This document shows, one piece after another, positions 1 to 10,173 of a stretch of 64,000 nucleotides of DNA. Source of the DNA: Lingula anatina (lineage: Eukaryota > Brachiopoda > Lingulata > Lingulida > Lingulidae); NCBI RefSeq assembly GCF_001039355.2, contig NW_019775600.1, positions 70,277-134,276 on the forward strand. The letters are read 5' to 3'. How positions within the stretch are numbered: position 1 is the stretch's first letter; the number at the start of each line of letters is the position of its first letter. The notes below the pieces were generated by a model, which saw only the letters and a program-made list of their open reading frames with translations, had not been told where the DNA came from and ran no database searches. A program made the translations under genes and the position numbers.

Positions 1-374
1 TGTTAAAGCAAAATTTATAGCAGACAGTTGATATTACACGAGAATTTGAGTGTGTTTTTGAGTCGGAGTCATATAAATGAACTCCAACATGTGAATACGT
101 CGCATTAGTAATTCAAACACACACACACACTCACACACGCAAACACACACACACAGTTCGGTGACACTTATTGTAATACTTTTTAATAATTATTGTCGGA
201 TAATAATAATGTAGATTTTCAGGTTCACAGCTTCATTTAGCTATTTCAGGGCATCTTGACTTAACTTTTACGTGGAGGCGGGAGTGGATGTTATATTTAG
301 CTTAATAAAACTGCCTTTTTCATAATGAGTGCAGATCATAGCTCATGAAAATATTCACTAAAATTTGAAACAGA
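1..374. other. Array flank with CA-rich microsatellite
   Basis: No gene seen. A CA-rich simple repeat runs from about 118 to 155. The sequence around it (a stretch ending in AATGAACTCC, then the CA tract, then a TTATTG-rich stretch) matches the order found upstream of the intact receptor gene at 8330-8560. It is therefore the outer part of one GPCR array unit. Confidence 0.6.
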
Positions 375-712
375 AAAGCGATGTCACTGAATGTGATGAC
401 TTCAGTGAAAAGTGAAATCTTATCCAAGAGGAGATTAAATGTTGCATGTCACACTGAAGACCTATACATGTTCTGAAATCTGCAAACTATGGTTATGAAA
501 CAGTGGTTATGAAACAGTGTTTCCTGTTCATGACGTGTGTGTACAAGTGGTTTTTGTAGGGAATGAAAGACATGCACATTTGACAAAAACATACACTCTG
601 TCCTCTCAGCTTGAATGTCAAAACAACCTGAGAGTTTACAAAGTACAAGTTGGACAATCAACTATAAATACATTAAATCATAATACATCTTGAATAAGTA
701 CGAAAAAGCCCA
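375..712 (+). promoter_or_regulatory. GPCR upstream module, copy 1 (gene-less)
   Basis: A diverged copy of the ~350 bp module that precedes both intact receptor genes. It keeps the 'GAAGACCTATA' segment (about 456-467), the CAGTGGTTATGAAACAGTG segment (about 501-519) and the 'GAGAGTTTACAAAGTACAAG' segment (about 630-649). The TATA position reads GAATGAAAGA (561-570) instead of TATAAAAGGC. The middle part carrying CATCGATGAAATGACG is deleted. Promoter function is inferred from position before the intact genes; this copy has probably lost its core TATA box. Confidence 0.6.
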
Positions 713-745
713 ATGGACAGCAAAGATTTTTATGGAGATAAATAA
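713..745 (+). pseudogene. GPCR start-codon stub, copy 1
   Basis: At the place where the intact genes begin ATGGAG, this copy reads ATGGACAGC and continues for ten codons to TAA. None of the receptor remains after the first codons. The following sequence joins directly to the repeat block also found after the other gene-less modules. Confidence 0.5.
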
Positions 746-794
746 GAATAGAGCAGTTTTGACGGAAGTCAGAGCTCCCCATGTGCTTTCCTCG

Positions 795-1160
795 TCTTCA
801 TTTTTGTCGAAAACCATATATAAATCATTTCCACGTATTTGGTTATAACCAAGGAGTTATACAACTACCAGTACATGGTTTAACCGTCAAGAAAACAGGT
901 TCTTGTTACCCCAAAGACGTTTACGGATACAGCAAAAAAATGGACAAACTTAAATTTACACTTTAAGCCACCTTAACAAAATTGTCAGATAATAATCACA
1001 TAATTTCTTTTTTGCTAACTATTGCCGTACTATTATGCAGATTTTGACGTTAATTATATCCCTTATTCTGGCTTATTCTGGGACAGTTTATTTTTAAACC
1101 ATGGCACTCGAACTGACAGTGGCATAGGCCACGGTAGCAGCATTAGCCCTTTTGGTGTAA
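795..1160. repeat. Downstream array block D, copy 1
   Basis: A block beginning near 'TCATTTTTGTCGAAAACC' and including ACAGGTTCTTGTTACCCC, then a segment with 'TTCTGGGACAGTTTATTTTT'. Copies occur at about 7615-7770 (partial) and 15,985-16,350. It follows gene-less modules, so it marks the 3' part of a degraded array unit. The short open frame at 781-966 is not conserved as a frame among the copies and is not called as a gene. Confidence 0.6.
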
Positions 1161-1205
1161 CGCCACAACCTTGTTAAAAGGTGTAACGCCACAACCTTGT
1201 TAAAA
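1154..1205. repeat. Perfect 2 x 26 bp tandem repeat
   Basis: The 26 bp unit GGTGTAACGCCACAACC followed by TTGTTAAAA is present twice without mismatch at 1154-1179 and 1180-1205. The equivalent place in the copy near 16,345 has only the start of one unit, so the duplication is recent and local. Confidence 0.75.
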
Positions 1206-1372
1206 GGTACACTTGGATACAAAGACAAAACAAAAATGTCACCAATTTTTAGAAAATTTTTTTCTTTTAATTTTTATTGCATATGTCAAAAATAAACAAT
1301 TGATAAATAACTAAATAAAGATCTCTCTCACTCACTCCTCTTCCTCAAACAAACATTCAGGCATTATTTAGA

Positions 1373-1495
<123 letters not shown>

Positions 1496-1659
1496 AACAA
1501 CGATATGTTGAAAACCTAATAGTTAAAGGCTTGACAACACTTGATAACTAATACAAACATTTTGTGAACTAATACAGATAAAAACCTTATCTGTGTCTTT
1601 TTTATGAAATACCGGCAGGGAAACATACGCAGATATATATTTCTTTCTGCGATGTAGGC

Positions 1660-4600
1660 CTGTATTCATTCTATTTTAATATTTTCTATATGCAGGGTTA
1701 TGTTTTTCATTTCAAATTTGTATATACTGAATTTTGTTAAAATCACCAAACTGTTGAGTACATTGCATTTCATATTTGGAATTCCCAGTTGTAGTATTTT
1801 TCCAGTCTTTAAGTGAAATCCAGTCTTGTACTTTTGCCCAAAGGGGAGCAATTACTTTGCACTCAATAAATAGATGTTGAAGAGTTTCAGAGTGTTCGTT
1901 ACAGAAGCAGCAGGTCACTGTTTCTTTCATCCAAATATTTCGTAAAAATTATTTGTAGCTAAAAGTCTTTTTTAACACTTTAAATTGAAACCAGCGCAGT
2001 TTAGTATCTAAAGTACATTGGAAAGGAATATTATTCAAGATTTACCACTCTTCAGCTGTGAGAGGTTCTTTAGAAAGGAGTTCCCATTTTGACATTGCAT
2101 TTGTCATTTTTATTTGATTTGAATTCAAAATATTGTAGAAAGGTTTCCCTCCTTTTGTAAATTTTAGAAACCATTTAAGTTGGGTTGACATTATAGGGAG
2201 CTCAAATTTTTCATGTAAATTATCTATATTCATTTGTTTTGGAATTTTTTTCACTGCACACAGTTTACCTGTGAACGTGACATAATTTATTATATTCTCG
2301 TACCTTCCTTGAACTGTTCGTATGTGAGGTAATTTCCTCTGTATCGATCAAGTCATTTATGTTTCGTATACCTATTATATTACAGGTTCTTATAAGAATA
2401 GGCTTGTTTTTTTTCAGTATTTTATCATTTAGTCATAATTATTATTTAAAAATTTATTTTGTATTAATCTTTTTTTATTCTTTAACAATCTGTACCATGC
2501 ATCAGGAACCTGACTCCAAAAAGCATATTCCCATTTCAGACCAGTGTACACCTTTATTTTCAGGGATCACACTAAGGAAAAAGAAAAGCCGTTTTGAATT
2601 TCTATGCGTGATTCTCCTGAGCCATGCAATATTTAGGGAATCAATATAGTTTCTGACATCGGGGAGTTTGATACCTCCATTTGAGTACGATTGTGTCATT
2701 TTATCTCGTTTTACTCTTTCAATTGTCCCATTCCATAAAAAAAATTAAGCACGTTTTTGTATTTTGTCGACATATTTATTTGGTATTGGCAATGTGGAAA
2801 ATAAATGAGTCATTTTTGGAAGGAGTAGTGATTTAGAAATAACATTTCTCCCCAAAACTGTTAGCGATCTGTGAGACTATTGTTTCATAATTCTTTCCAT
2901 ATCTTCGAGTTTCTCTTTATAATTTTTCTAAATCACATAAATTTACCGAGAAATCTATTCCAAGGATTCTGAAAAAAATGTTCATTCCAATCAAGATTCT
3001 ACTCTTTACATATGCTATCTTGTGAGTCTTTCTTGCTTCCTAACAAGTTTAATTTAGTTTTTTTTTACTGTTCATTTGTAGTCTAGAAAATTGTGAGAAT
3101 TCATTAAAAACCTTTAGGGTATTTCTTAAACTTTTTTTCAGTCCCATCCAACGCAATAGTCGTGTCATCAGCCCTTTGGGAGATGAGAAAAGATTGATTA
3201 TGTATTTTAATGGCTTTTATGTCTATTTGGTATGCCGCGTTTATACATCTTATTAAAAAACTATCCAGTTCTTTCCTAAAGAATTTGAAAAATTAATATG
3301 TAAACCCATCCCAGCAGGCAAACGACATTGATTCTACGTTGATTCAACATTGATCCACCAAAATTAACGTTGATTCAACGGTGAATCAATGTCGTTTGTC
3401 TGCTGGGATCATTACCTGGCCTCTTTTCATTTTTCGTTTGTCTTAACGGTGTATAAAGTTCAGCGTGGTTTCTTTCCTTCAAGCGAGGATGTTTTGGCAT
3501 TGGTTAGTTTTGGAGTTTCAATATTTTCTAATCGAGTTTTCTTTATGTATACTAATTTGTGATTTTGTTTCTTAAATAAATTTTCATAAAAGCGTATAGT
3601 TTCTTTGAGAATCTCCTTTTGTTCAGTAAGAATATTACCGTTATCTGTTACAAGTTTAGTCATTGACTTATTTTTAAAATTTCGATTTTCTTAGTGCCAA
3701 AAAGTATTTTGATGCTTTTTCGCCGTATTCGATCCATCTTTCCTTTGATCTTATCATTATACCCTTTACTTTTTTTCTTATATTTTCCAGTTTTACCTTT
3801 TCCTTATTTATTATTTCTATAATTTTTTTCTTTTTTTGGCTTATTCGGCCTCATTTTTAAGATAATTCTCTAGGACATTTATGATAATTTCGACTTGCTT
3901 TTCCTCAGACTCTCTTTTCTTTTTTATCCTAGCACCAAAAGCAATCGTTTTCCCCCTAATTTTCATTAGGAGAGTTTCAAGAAATAGCCCATCACTTAAA
4001 GTTAACTGTAGAGAATGTCTGTCAATATTCAGTATATTATCTCTGCTGCATACTCTAAGATAGTTTCATTATTTATCTGTTTTACCATTCAGGCATACTT
4101 ACTTTCATATAAGTGGGAGTTATTGAATTTCCAAAACCCTTTTCCGTGTTCAATTTTCCTTTTTTTACTGTAAGTCCAGAGTAATAATGGAGTGGTCGCT
4201 CTTATAACCTGGAATAATCTGACTATCTTCGATAAAGTTTGAAATGGTTGAGGAAATAATAAAATTATCTAACCTTGCCTGTTTGAAAGGCATAGGCTAC
4301 CGCCATGTATACTGTCTGACTTCCTCATGCATTTCCCCCATGCATTTTCCTGTCATACCCGTTATACAAGTCCTTTAGGGTATAGATCAGAGGCCTTGGG
4401 GTTATTTTTATGTTTATAGTTATAAATATGTACCCTTCTCAGATTTATGAGTGAAATGTCTTTCTCATCTACTATTATACTAAGAGCAATAAAGTTTCCG
4501 TTGGGATCTTTCTCAACCTCCTTAATTTTACATTCAAAATTATTGTTGATCAATATTGCAACTCCTCTTGAGTTAGAGGTTCCATGACTGAAGAAGCATT

Positions 4601-4770
4601 AAAACCCCATTCAGCTGCTATATATTTTTCCATAGATAATGTACTATGAGTACCTTGTAGACAGTAGATGGAAAAAGATTTCTTCCGCAAGCAGTTGAAC
4701 TCATGTAAACGCTTATTTCGGTCCCCAAGGCCCCTACAATTTACTGAGCATATTTTAATATTGGATTTGA
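1660..4770 (-). pseudogene. LINE ORF2 remnant (endonuclease-RT-zinc knuckle)
   Basis: Minus-strand conceptual fragments follow the L1-type ORF2 order. An endonuclease N-terminus (about 4760-4365) is broken by an in-frame stop before the EKDPNGNF segment. The linker sits at 3663-3460. The central RT region (about 3300-2750) is unreadable, so the catalytic FADD box could not be found. RT thumb-like fragments are at 2699-2502 and 2254-2042. The last fragment (1930-1712) carries the CCFCNEHSETLQHLFIEC zinc knuckle. Multiple stops and frameshifts show long-standing loss of function. Confidence 0.8.
3309..3408. mobile_element. 100 bp MITE inside the LINE
   Basis: The ends form a near-perfect 26 bp inverted repeat: the left end begins TCCCAGCAGGCAAACGACAT and the right end is its complement with one mismatch. 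The interior has TTGATTCAAC-type short palindromes. It is too short to encode protein and sits within the dead LINE, so it inserted later. Confidence 0.8.
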
Positions 4771-4906
4771 TCTGTGTATATCTCGCAAATTTCTATATAT
4801 ACGGCAGAAAATAAGTTCACATCGCACAGTCATATTCTAGGTATAGCAATCCGTACCGAGGTATCAAATCTAAGTGTTTCGTTGTTGCAAACTAATAAGG
4901 ATAACT

Positions 4907-4910
<4 letters not shown>

Positions 4911-4971
<61 letters not shown>
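4911..4971. repeat. (TA)n microsatellite
   Basis: About 30 TA dinucleotides within the 5' half of the LINE. The long plus-strand open frame crossing it (4774-5220) is a by-product of the repeat. Confidence 0.95.
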
Positions 4972-4975
<4 letters not shown>

Positions 4976-5229
4976 TATACTATATAGTGCATTATCAAAC
5001 ACACTTTCATCCACCCACACATACAATAAACACTTGTACTTATTCTACCAGACATACACACCAAGACAAACCATCGAAAACACACACACGTACACAGAAT
5101 AGTACTAATAATTGTAATAATTATAATAGTAATAATAATTTGATGCTCGAACTACTAGCTAACAGTTCGGCGACCGTCATTTCTTATGGCAAAGATTCTA
5201 CCATTGAAGTACCAGGTTGAGTGTACAGC

Positions 5230-6010
5230 TTCTTTATCTTTTAGAGTTTTGATTAGTTCAGCTTTTTTCTGAGTAATGTGGTCGTACATTATAAAGTTAC
5301 CTTTGAGCGCTTGTCTATGCTTGATCAGGTTTTTTTTTCTCGGTGCTCGGTGTTGCTGAATTTGGCTATGACGGGTCTTGCGCCACCGGTGTTACCTGGT
5401 ATTCTGTGGATTCCCAGAATTACTGATGTCCACATTTACCTTTTCCTCTAGGATGCACCAGAGGTCTCTATTCATATCTTCTTTTGTTTGTTTTTTTCCG
5501 GCCAGTTTAAAAACTTTCTAAATGCTGTTTTTCCGCGATTACTGCTGGTTGTGGTTTGTCATTTTCACAGCTGTTTTTGCCAAATGGCTGGTTTCTTTTA
5601 AGTTGTCCAGATACTTCCTTGTGTCACTGATTTGTTTGGAGAGTTTCTCACTCAGGGATTCGTTTTCCGGATATAGGACATCTATCTTATCGTTCAGGAG
5701 GCTGAGTCTATCCATCAAGTATTGTTGCATTTCTTTTTAATATCTTCCTTCACCTCCTTTGATATCATGTTTCATTTGGGTAATGATTTCCTTAACGTCA
5801 GATTTTCTTATCATTTCACTTTTTATCTCTGCTAAAGTAGCTTGGATAGATCGTAGTTCGCCTACCGTAATGTTTTCTGTTAAGTCCATGCTGTTTGATC
5901 TTGTTCTTTTTTTCTTTTGTGGTCTTTTGCTGTGTCGTATATACGCTGGGGTCAAGTTGATTTGTAGCTGTACCAGCTTCTTCAGGGCATTGTCAGAGGT
6001 CCTTTTTTCG
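5230..6010 (-). pseudogene. LINE ORF1 remnant (coiled coil)
   Basis: Minus-strand fragments at 5955-5737 and 5730-5539 contain a basic start (KRPQKKKRTRS) followed by heptad-like charged helices, e.g. 'NESLSEKLSKQISDTRKYL'. This is the layout of L1-type ORF1 RNA-binding proteins: basic N-terminus, coiled coil, then RRM-like domain. The two fragments are in different frames. The region toward 5230 fits the RRM/C-terminal part but is too decayed to align by eye. Confidence 0.65.
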
Positions 6011-6104
6011 ATTTATTCGCTTGCACATTTTCAGGAATAGTTATTTAGTTCTTTATTTTCATTATTATTTTATTTTTCATTTTTTTTGGGGGGGGGTGTA
6101 ACTT

Positions 6105-6410
6105 AAAAACCTAACTCAAAACAGATGTGAAAGTATGAACGAATATTGACAAAGCTTTCAATATATGTCAAAAATGGGCTGGATTAAACTGTATTACATT
6201 TTGGTGATGATCAATGAATTAACAAAATAATCAATTATGAGGAAAGAACTGCCGTGTGCTTTTCTAGTTTAAAATGTAAAGGCCTAGTTGAGCGACACAG
6301 AGATCCATATAGAAAATGAACATTAAATAAATTCACAGGGAAAAAAGACGCAATGTACATGTATATATGCATTTCAATATGTGCAGCTAACATCTCCTTG
6401 GATCAGAATA
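6105..6410. repeat. Array block P, copy 1
   Basis: Begins near 'AAACAGATGTGAAAGTATGA' and runs through GATGATCAATGAATTAAC, TGCTTTTCTAGTTTAAAATG and ACACAGAGATCCATA. Close copies lie at about 12,975-13,265 and 16,455-16,760, upstream of other modules. It marks the 5' part of an array unit. Its TTTTGGTGATGATC and GTGCTTTTCTAGTT segments resemble the interspersed element at 14,736-15,024. Confidence 0.6.
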
Positions 6411-6599
6411 TCAAAATGCGCTTTCGTTTGACTATTGAAGATATTTTCAGGGCCTTTTTGTGGTTGGGGAGGGGATGGATGTTAAATTTCCCCTTATGAT
6501 ACTGCCTTTATCATCTTGAGCCAAGTTCACAACTACGATCTATCCAAGCTACTTAGCCAAGTTCACAACTTCACAAATCTTTCCTCCATTTTCAAACAG

Positions 6600-6991
6600 G
6601 GAAGCAGTGTCTTTAAATGTCATGACTTTTGTGTAAAGTGAAATCTTGTCCAACAGAAGTCTGAGTGTTGCGTCACACACACCGAAGACCTATAAATGCT
6701 CTTATTTTAATCTACACAGGTATTGTTCATCGATGAAATGACGCCATGTGATTTGAAAACAAAGAACGGAAATCAACTATGCTTATGAAACAGTGGTTAT
6801 AAAACTCTTCATGACGTGTGTGTAAAAGTGTTTTTTGTAGGGAATGAAAGACATGCACATTTGACAAAAACATACACCCTGTCCTCTCAGCTTGAATATC
6901 AAAACAACCTGAGAGTTTACAAAGTACAAGTTGGACAATCAACTATAAGGACATTTAATCACAATACGTCTTGAAATAGTGCGAAAGAACC
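6600..6991 (+). promoter_or_regulatory. GPCR upstream module, copy 2 (gene-less)
   Basis: Matches the module before the intact genes, including 'GAAGACCTATAAATG' (about 6684-6698), CATCGATGAAATGACGCCATG (about 6729-6749) and 'GAGAGTTTACAAAGTACAAG' (about 6910-6929). The TATA position reads GAATGAAAGA, as in copy 1. The expected ATG is ATA (about 6992). The following bases keep a trace of the receptor 5' end (ACAGAGACAT) and then switch to the sequence beginning 'CAAATTGCAATATCT'. Confidence 0.6.
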
Positions 6992-7195
6992 CATAGGACA
7001 ACAGAGACATCGTTCAAATTGCAATATCTCAAAAACTTTTGAAGTTATTGAATTTTAAAATAAGTAATAAGTAATTTTGAGCCAGTCGATATCACAAATG
7101 GGCTTACTTAAATTCTTTAAGATGTTGGTGCTATTCAATGAGAATAGAGTCGCTTTAGACGGAAGCCAGAGCTCTCCATGTACTTTTCTAGTTAG
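6992..7195. repeat. Disruption sequence after module copy 2
   Basis: From about 7015 the receptor sequence is replaced by a stretch beginning CAAATTGCAATATCTCAAAA and ending near GTACTTTTCTAGTT. The same junction occurs after the modules at 14,307 and 15,395. It is probably one end of the family represented by the 14,736-15,024 element. Confidence 0.55.
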
Positions 7196-7439
7196 TCATT
7201 AGACTACCATTAGATGAGACTGGTAAACATACTGAATAAAGTGCATAAAGACGATGTTTTCTTGCAAATTTTTCAGATAATATAGTTTTTTTTTCTTGTT
7301 GTTATTGTGGAACAACTTATGATTTTCGAAGTTTTCTTTATAAAAGAATGTTTTTATTTCGTCTGATACTGAAACAATTTGATCGTCTACGAAAAAACAC
7401 CAGCAACATCAATTAGTACTATCAAATAAAATTGCCGGA

Positions 7440-7605
7440 TATCACTAAGTTGTCAACGAATATCACCAAGATCACATATCGCACCTGTTGATGGCGTGTG
7501 TTGAACCATGGATTTGTGAGTATAAAGGATACGCATTCACGCATTTGACAGAACGCGAAAGGTTGTTCATTCAGCTTGAAAATTATCAAAGTATATAAAA
7601 TTGGA
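7440..7605 (+). promoter_or_regulatory. Diverged GPCR upstream module fragment
   Basis: A weaker match to the module's 3' half: GTATAAAGGATACGCATTC at the TATA position (TATAAAGG at 7521-7528), then CATTTGACAGAA, 'TTCATTCAGCTTGAAAAT' and TTGGACAACT. No receptor sequence follows; it runs into block D. It is older than the other copies judging by mismatches. Confidence 0.45.
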
Positions 7606-7614
7606 CAACTCGTC

Positions 7615-7770
7615 TTTATTTTTGTCGAGAACCATATATAAATCATTTCGACATATTTGATTAACCAAGGAGTTATAAATCTACCAGTACTTGGTTTGAC
7701 CGTCAATAAAACAGGTTCTTGTTACTCCAAAGACGTTTACGGATACAGCAAAAAAAATCGACAAAATTAT
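7615..7770. repeat. Downstream array block D, copy 2 (partial)
   Basis: Matches 795-950 and 15,985-16,130: TTTTTGTCGAGAACCATATA, a GGAGTTATA segment, then ACAGGTTCTTGTTACTCC and AAGACGTTTACGGATACAGC. It lacks the later part present in the other two copies because a MITE begins at about 7815. Confidence 0.6.
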
Positions 7771-7814
7771 CAGAAAATAATTGCTCACTTTATATTTTTC
7801 CGAATCCCAGTTAC

Positions 7815-8061
7815 CCTGCAAACATTTTGCCTCATTTAACACTCACTTACGGTTCTTAATCTGTCCTAGAACATAATGTTTTTTTCTTTTAATGAAAGAT
7901 GTTCTTAATCTGTTCTAGGACATTCTGAAGGATTTCTCAAAAACAGTTCTTGAACTGTTACATTCATTACAGAACAACATTAGAACTGTAAAAAAGTACC
8001 AAATATTCTAGAATAGATCGAGAACCGTAAGTGAACGTTAATTGAGACAAATTTTCGCAGG
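7815..8061. mobile_element. 247 bp long-TIR MITE
   Basis: The outer ~42 bp at each end are inverted copies. The left end begins CCTGCAAACATTTTGCCTCA and reaches CTTACGGTTCT; the right end reads AGAACCGTAAG and ends ATTTTCGCAGG. The interior carries further AGAACA/TGTTCT mirror motifs. No coding capacity. A target-site duplication could not be fixed. Confidence 0.75.
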
Positions 8062-8368
8062 AGATGACAGTAAAACGTCAACAAGCTATCCAGTTGTCTT
8101 TTGATCATGAAACTCTGTTGACCTATGATCTGTCATTCTGCTTACCATGGTCAAAAAAATTTGCTCGGATGACAACAAAACTTTAGCTGTCTTAATGCTT
8201 CGTGAATTATCTTATACCAGTATTGCACATTTGACTAACAAATGAACAACCATGTTGTCGGTCAGCAGCATTCGAAGAAACTGATATATAAGACGAGATT
8301 TTGAAAGCGCTTTTAAATTGGGATTAAATGAATGAACCCCGACATGTAAATATTTCACACGAATAATT

Positions 8369-8400
8369 CACACACACACAATCACACACACAAACACATC

Positions 8401-8440
<40 letters not shown>
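8369..8440. repeat. (CA)n microsatellite
   Basis: A CA tract about 200 bp upstream of the intact GPCR module. It corresponds to the CA tract at about 118-155 in array copy 1. Confidence 0.9.
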
Positions 8441-8443
<3 letters not shown>

Positions 8444-8564
8444 TTGCTAGAGATATTGTATTACTTTTTTATTCGTTATTTTACGCAGATTATGACGTTA
8501 ACTGTTTCCCCTCGTCAAATACCAGTTTATTCTGGGACAGTTGATTTTTAAACCATGCTTCTCG

Positions 8565-8943
8565 CATTGTCAGTGATGACTTCGGTGAAAACTGAAAAGT
8601 GATTAAATGTTACATCATACACACTGAAAACCTATAAATGTTCGTAATTTGTTCATTACGGATAATATTCATCGATGAAATAACGCAATGCAGCTGTGAT
8701 TTGAAAACAAAGAGCGGAACTGAATAATGGTTGTGAAACAGTGGTTATGAAACAGTGGTTCCAGTCCGCAAGTGGTTGGTTTTTGTAGGGTATAAAAGGC
8801 ATGCATGTTTGACAAAATCATACACCCTTTGCATTCAGCTTGACTATCCAAGCGACCTGAGAGTTTACAAAGTACAAGTTGGACAAACAACTACAAATAC
8901 TTTGAATATTAACCAATCTCCGTGAATTAGTGGGAAAAGTCCA
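8565..8943 (+). promoter_or_regulatory. Promoter module of intact GPCR 1, TATA box 8791-8799
   Basis: A conserved module runs to the start codon. A consensus TATA box TATAAAAGG (8791-8799) lies 153 bp before the ATG. Upstream is ATCGATGAAATAACGCAATG and a CAGCTG E-box (about 8692-8697). Downstream are CATACACCC and CATTCAGCTTGA, where transcription should start, then GAGAGTTTACAAAGTACAAG. Conservation of this block across six or seven array copies, together with TATA placement before both intact genes, supports promoter function. No transcript evidence is available here. Confidence 0.65.
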
Positions 8944-10173
8944 ATGGAGAATCTGTCAAGCACCGCAGAGACATATTTCAACATGTCTGAGGAGCCCGCG
9001 CACAATCTGTCAACCCTGCTGATGGGGCAATGCACTGAACCAGTGTGTGTTTCTTTTGGTACAATCGCTTTAATTTTTGGGATGGTTGGAATGTTTGCAA
9101 ATAGCCTCATCATCGTGTCGTTTTACAAGTTCAAAGAAATCCGATGTCAGGCCCACTATGCCATCGTAAGCTTCGCCTGTCTTGATTTCCTCACTGGGTT
9201 GGTCGGCATCCCACTCCACCAAATATCGGCGAACTGGGTGAATGTGATTCCTGACCTAAGCCATGTTACATTGAGCAAATACTTTTGTTTGATCAAGGCA
9301 TTTTTTGCGGGTTTGATGGTTTATCTTAAATTCCTACACCAACTTTTCATCGCTACTGAAAGATACCTAAAGATATGCCACCATTTCAAGTGCGTCACGC
9401 TAATAACTAACAAGAGACTTGTCATTGCTTTGGCCTGCTTGTGGCTTTACGGGATAGCTGTGGCCCTCATCCCGTTACTCGCCTGGAACAACTTGCAGCC
9501 GGGATGTACAGGAAGCAGTAACATCATTAATAAGAACATCGTGCATTCCCTTAACTTCTCGCATGTCTTGATTTCCGTTGTAGCTGCATGTGGCCAGTAC
9601 ATAGGAATATATCGCCACGTCAAACAACAAGCAAAAGCAATGAACGAATTCAAGAAGAAAACCGTTAAACCAACTCAACTGGGTACCACCACTATTCCGC
9701 AGAAAACTCACGCAGACCAGGTTTGTCAAAATGAAAAAGCACGGGAGGGAAACGAAACGTCGGGTAAAGTTCCAGAGCTCAGGGCGAAAAATGAAGAGAG
9801 TAAAACAGGCTCAACACAGAAGTCATTGGCCAACACTCCCAAAAGACCACGGTATGTAAAGGCACCTCAACTTACCCAGCAAAAATGTTTTGAGATTGCG
9901 CAGAATAAAAGGGAGATCCAAGTGGCAAAATCTACAGCAATCGCTGCAGGTTTTATCATTTTCTTGTCCATCCCTATGTTTTTTATTAATCCCGTAGGGT
10001 GGGTGTTCAGGGATGATCCGGTGATCGTCAGTATCTTCTTCAATATGTCATCAATGATTATAGGCTTAAATTCGTTCACCTGCCCTATCATATATGCCAT
10101 ATTCAACATGAAAATGAGAAGAGCATTTTTGAAGTTACTTAAATGTAGTAGTCAAAAGGCAAGTCCGAATTAA
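8944..10173 (+). CDS. Class A (rhodopsin-like) GPCR, array copy 1
   Basis: Intronless 409-residue seven-helix receptor of the plasma membrane, ligand unknown. The extracellular N-terminus has three N-glycosylation sites (N3, N13, N21) and C30/C35. TM1 is about 39-61 with N53 (1.50). TM2 is 72-92 with D81. TM3 begins at C115 and ends in ERY (139-141), a DRY variant. TM4 has W167. TM5 is about 203-224. A long, Lys-rich third intracellular loop (about 225-325) follows. TM6 is 327-348 with P344 but no CWxP tryptophan. TM7 ends CPIIY (380-384), so the NPxxY asparagine is cysteine. Helix 8 is basic (MKMRRAFLKLLKC). The ATG is fixed by alignment with the paralog and the module. It may be a lineage-specific chemoreceptor; that role is inferred from tandem duplication and divergent outer loops. 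Confidence 0.9.
   Translation: MENLSSTAETYFNMSEEPAHNLSTLLMGQCTEPVCVSFGTIALIFGMVGMFANSLIIVSFYKFKEIRCQAHYAIVSFACLDFLTGLVGIPLHQISANWVNVIPDLSHVTLSKYFCLIKAFFAGLMVYLKFLHQLFIATERYLKICHHFKCVTLITNKRLVIALACLWLYGIAVALIPLLAWNNLQPGCTGSSNIINKNIVHSLNFSHVLISVVAACGQYIGIYRHVKQQAKAMNEFKKKTVKPTQLGTTTIPQKTHADQVCQNEKAREGNETSGKVPELRAKNEESKTGSTQKSLANTPKRPRYVKAPQLTQQKCFEIAQNKREIQVAKSTAIAAGFIIFLSIPMFFINPVGWVFRDDPVIVSIFFNMSSMIIGLNSFTCPIIYAIFNMKMRRAFLKLLKCSSQKASPN

Larger units (their letters stand above)
1650..6040 (-). mobile_element. Degenerate L1/Tx1-like LINE retrotransposon
   Basis: Read on the minus strand, the 5' part holds an ORF1-like coiled-coil protein (about 6010-5530). ORF2 follows: an AP-endonuclease start near 4760 with 'VNCRGLGDRNKR', EKDPNGNF further on, a linker 'NGNILTEQKEILKET' (about 3650-3600), a late RT segment 'GGIKLPDV...SLNIAWLRRI' (about 2680-2610), and a C-terminal zinc knuckle C-x2-C-x7-H-x4-C (about 1905-1850). 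The order and motifs are those of L1/Tx1-clade LINEs. Every domain is broken by stops and frameshifts, so the element is dead. It split the receptor array: sequence on its two sides is contiguous near 16,350-16,460. A 100 bp MITE and an AT microsatellite lie inside it. Confidence 0.85.

Noticed and set aside
449-661. Recurrent minus-strand frames beginning near MIVQLVLCKLSGCFDIQAER (also 6727-6942 and 8669-8890)
   Set aside because: They look like a conserved protein family, but the conserved DNA is the promoter module read backwards. The copies differ in frame and length, and the module sits directly before the receptor ATG.
4774-5220. Plus-strand frame of 148 codons with a Tyr/Ile run
   Set aside because: Open only because a TA microsatellite crosses it. 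It overlaps the minus-strand LINE.
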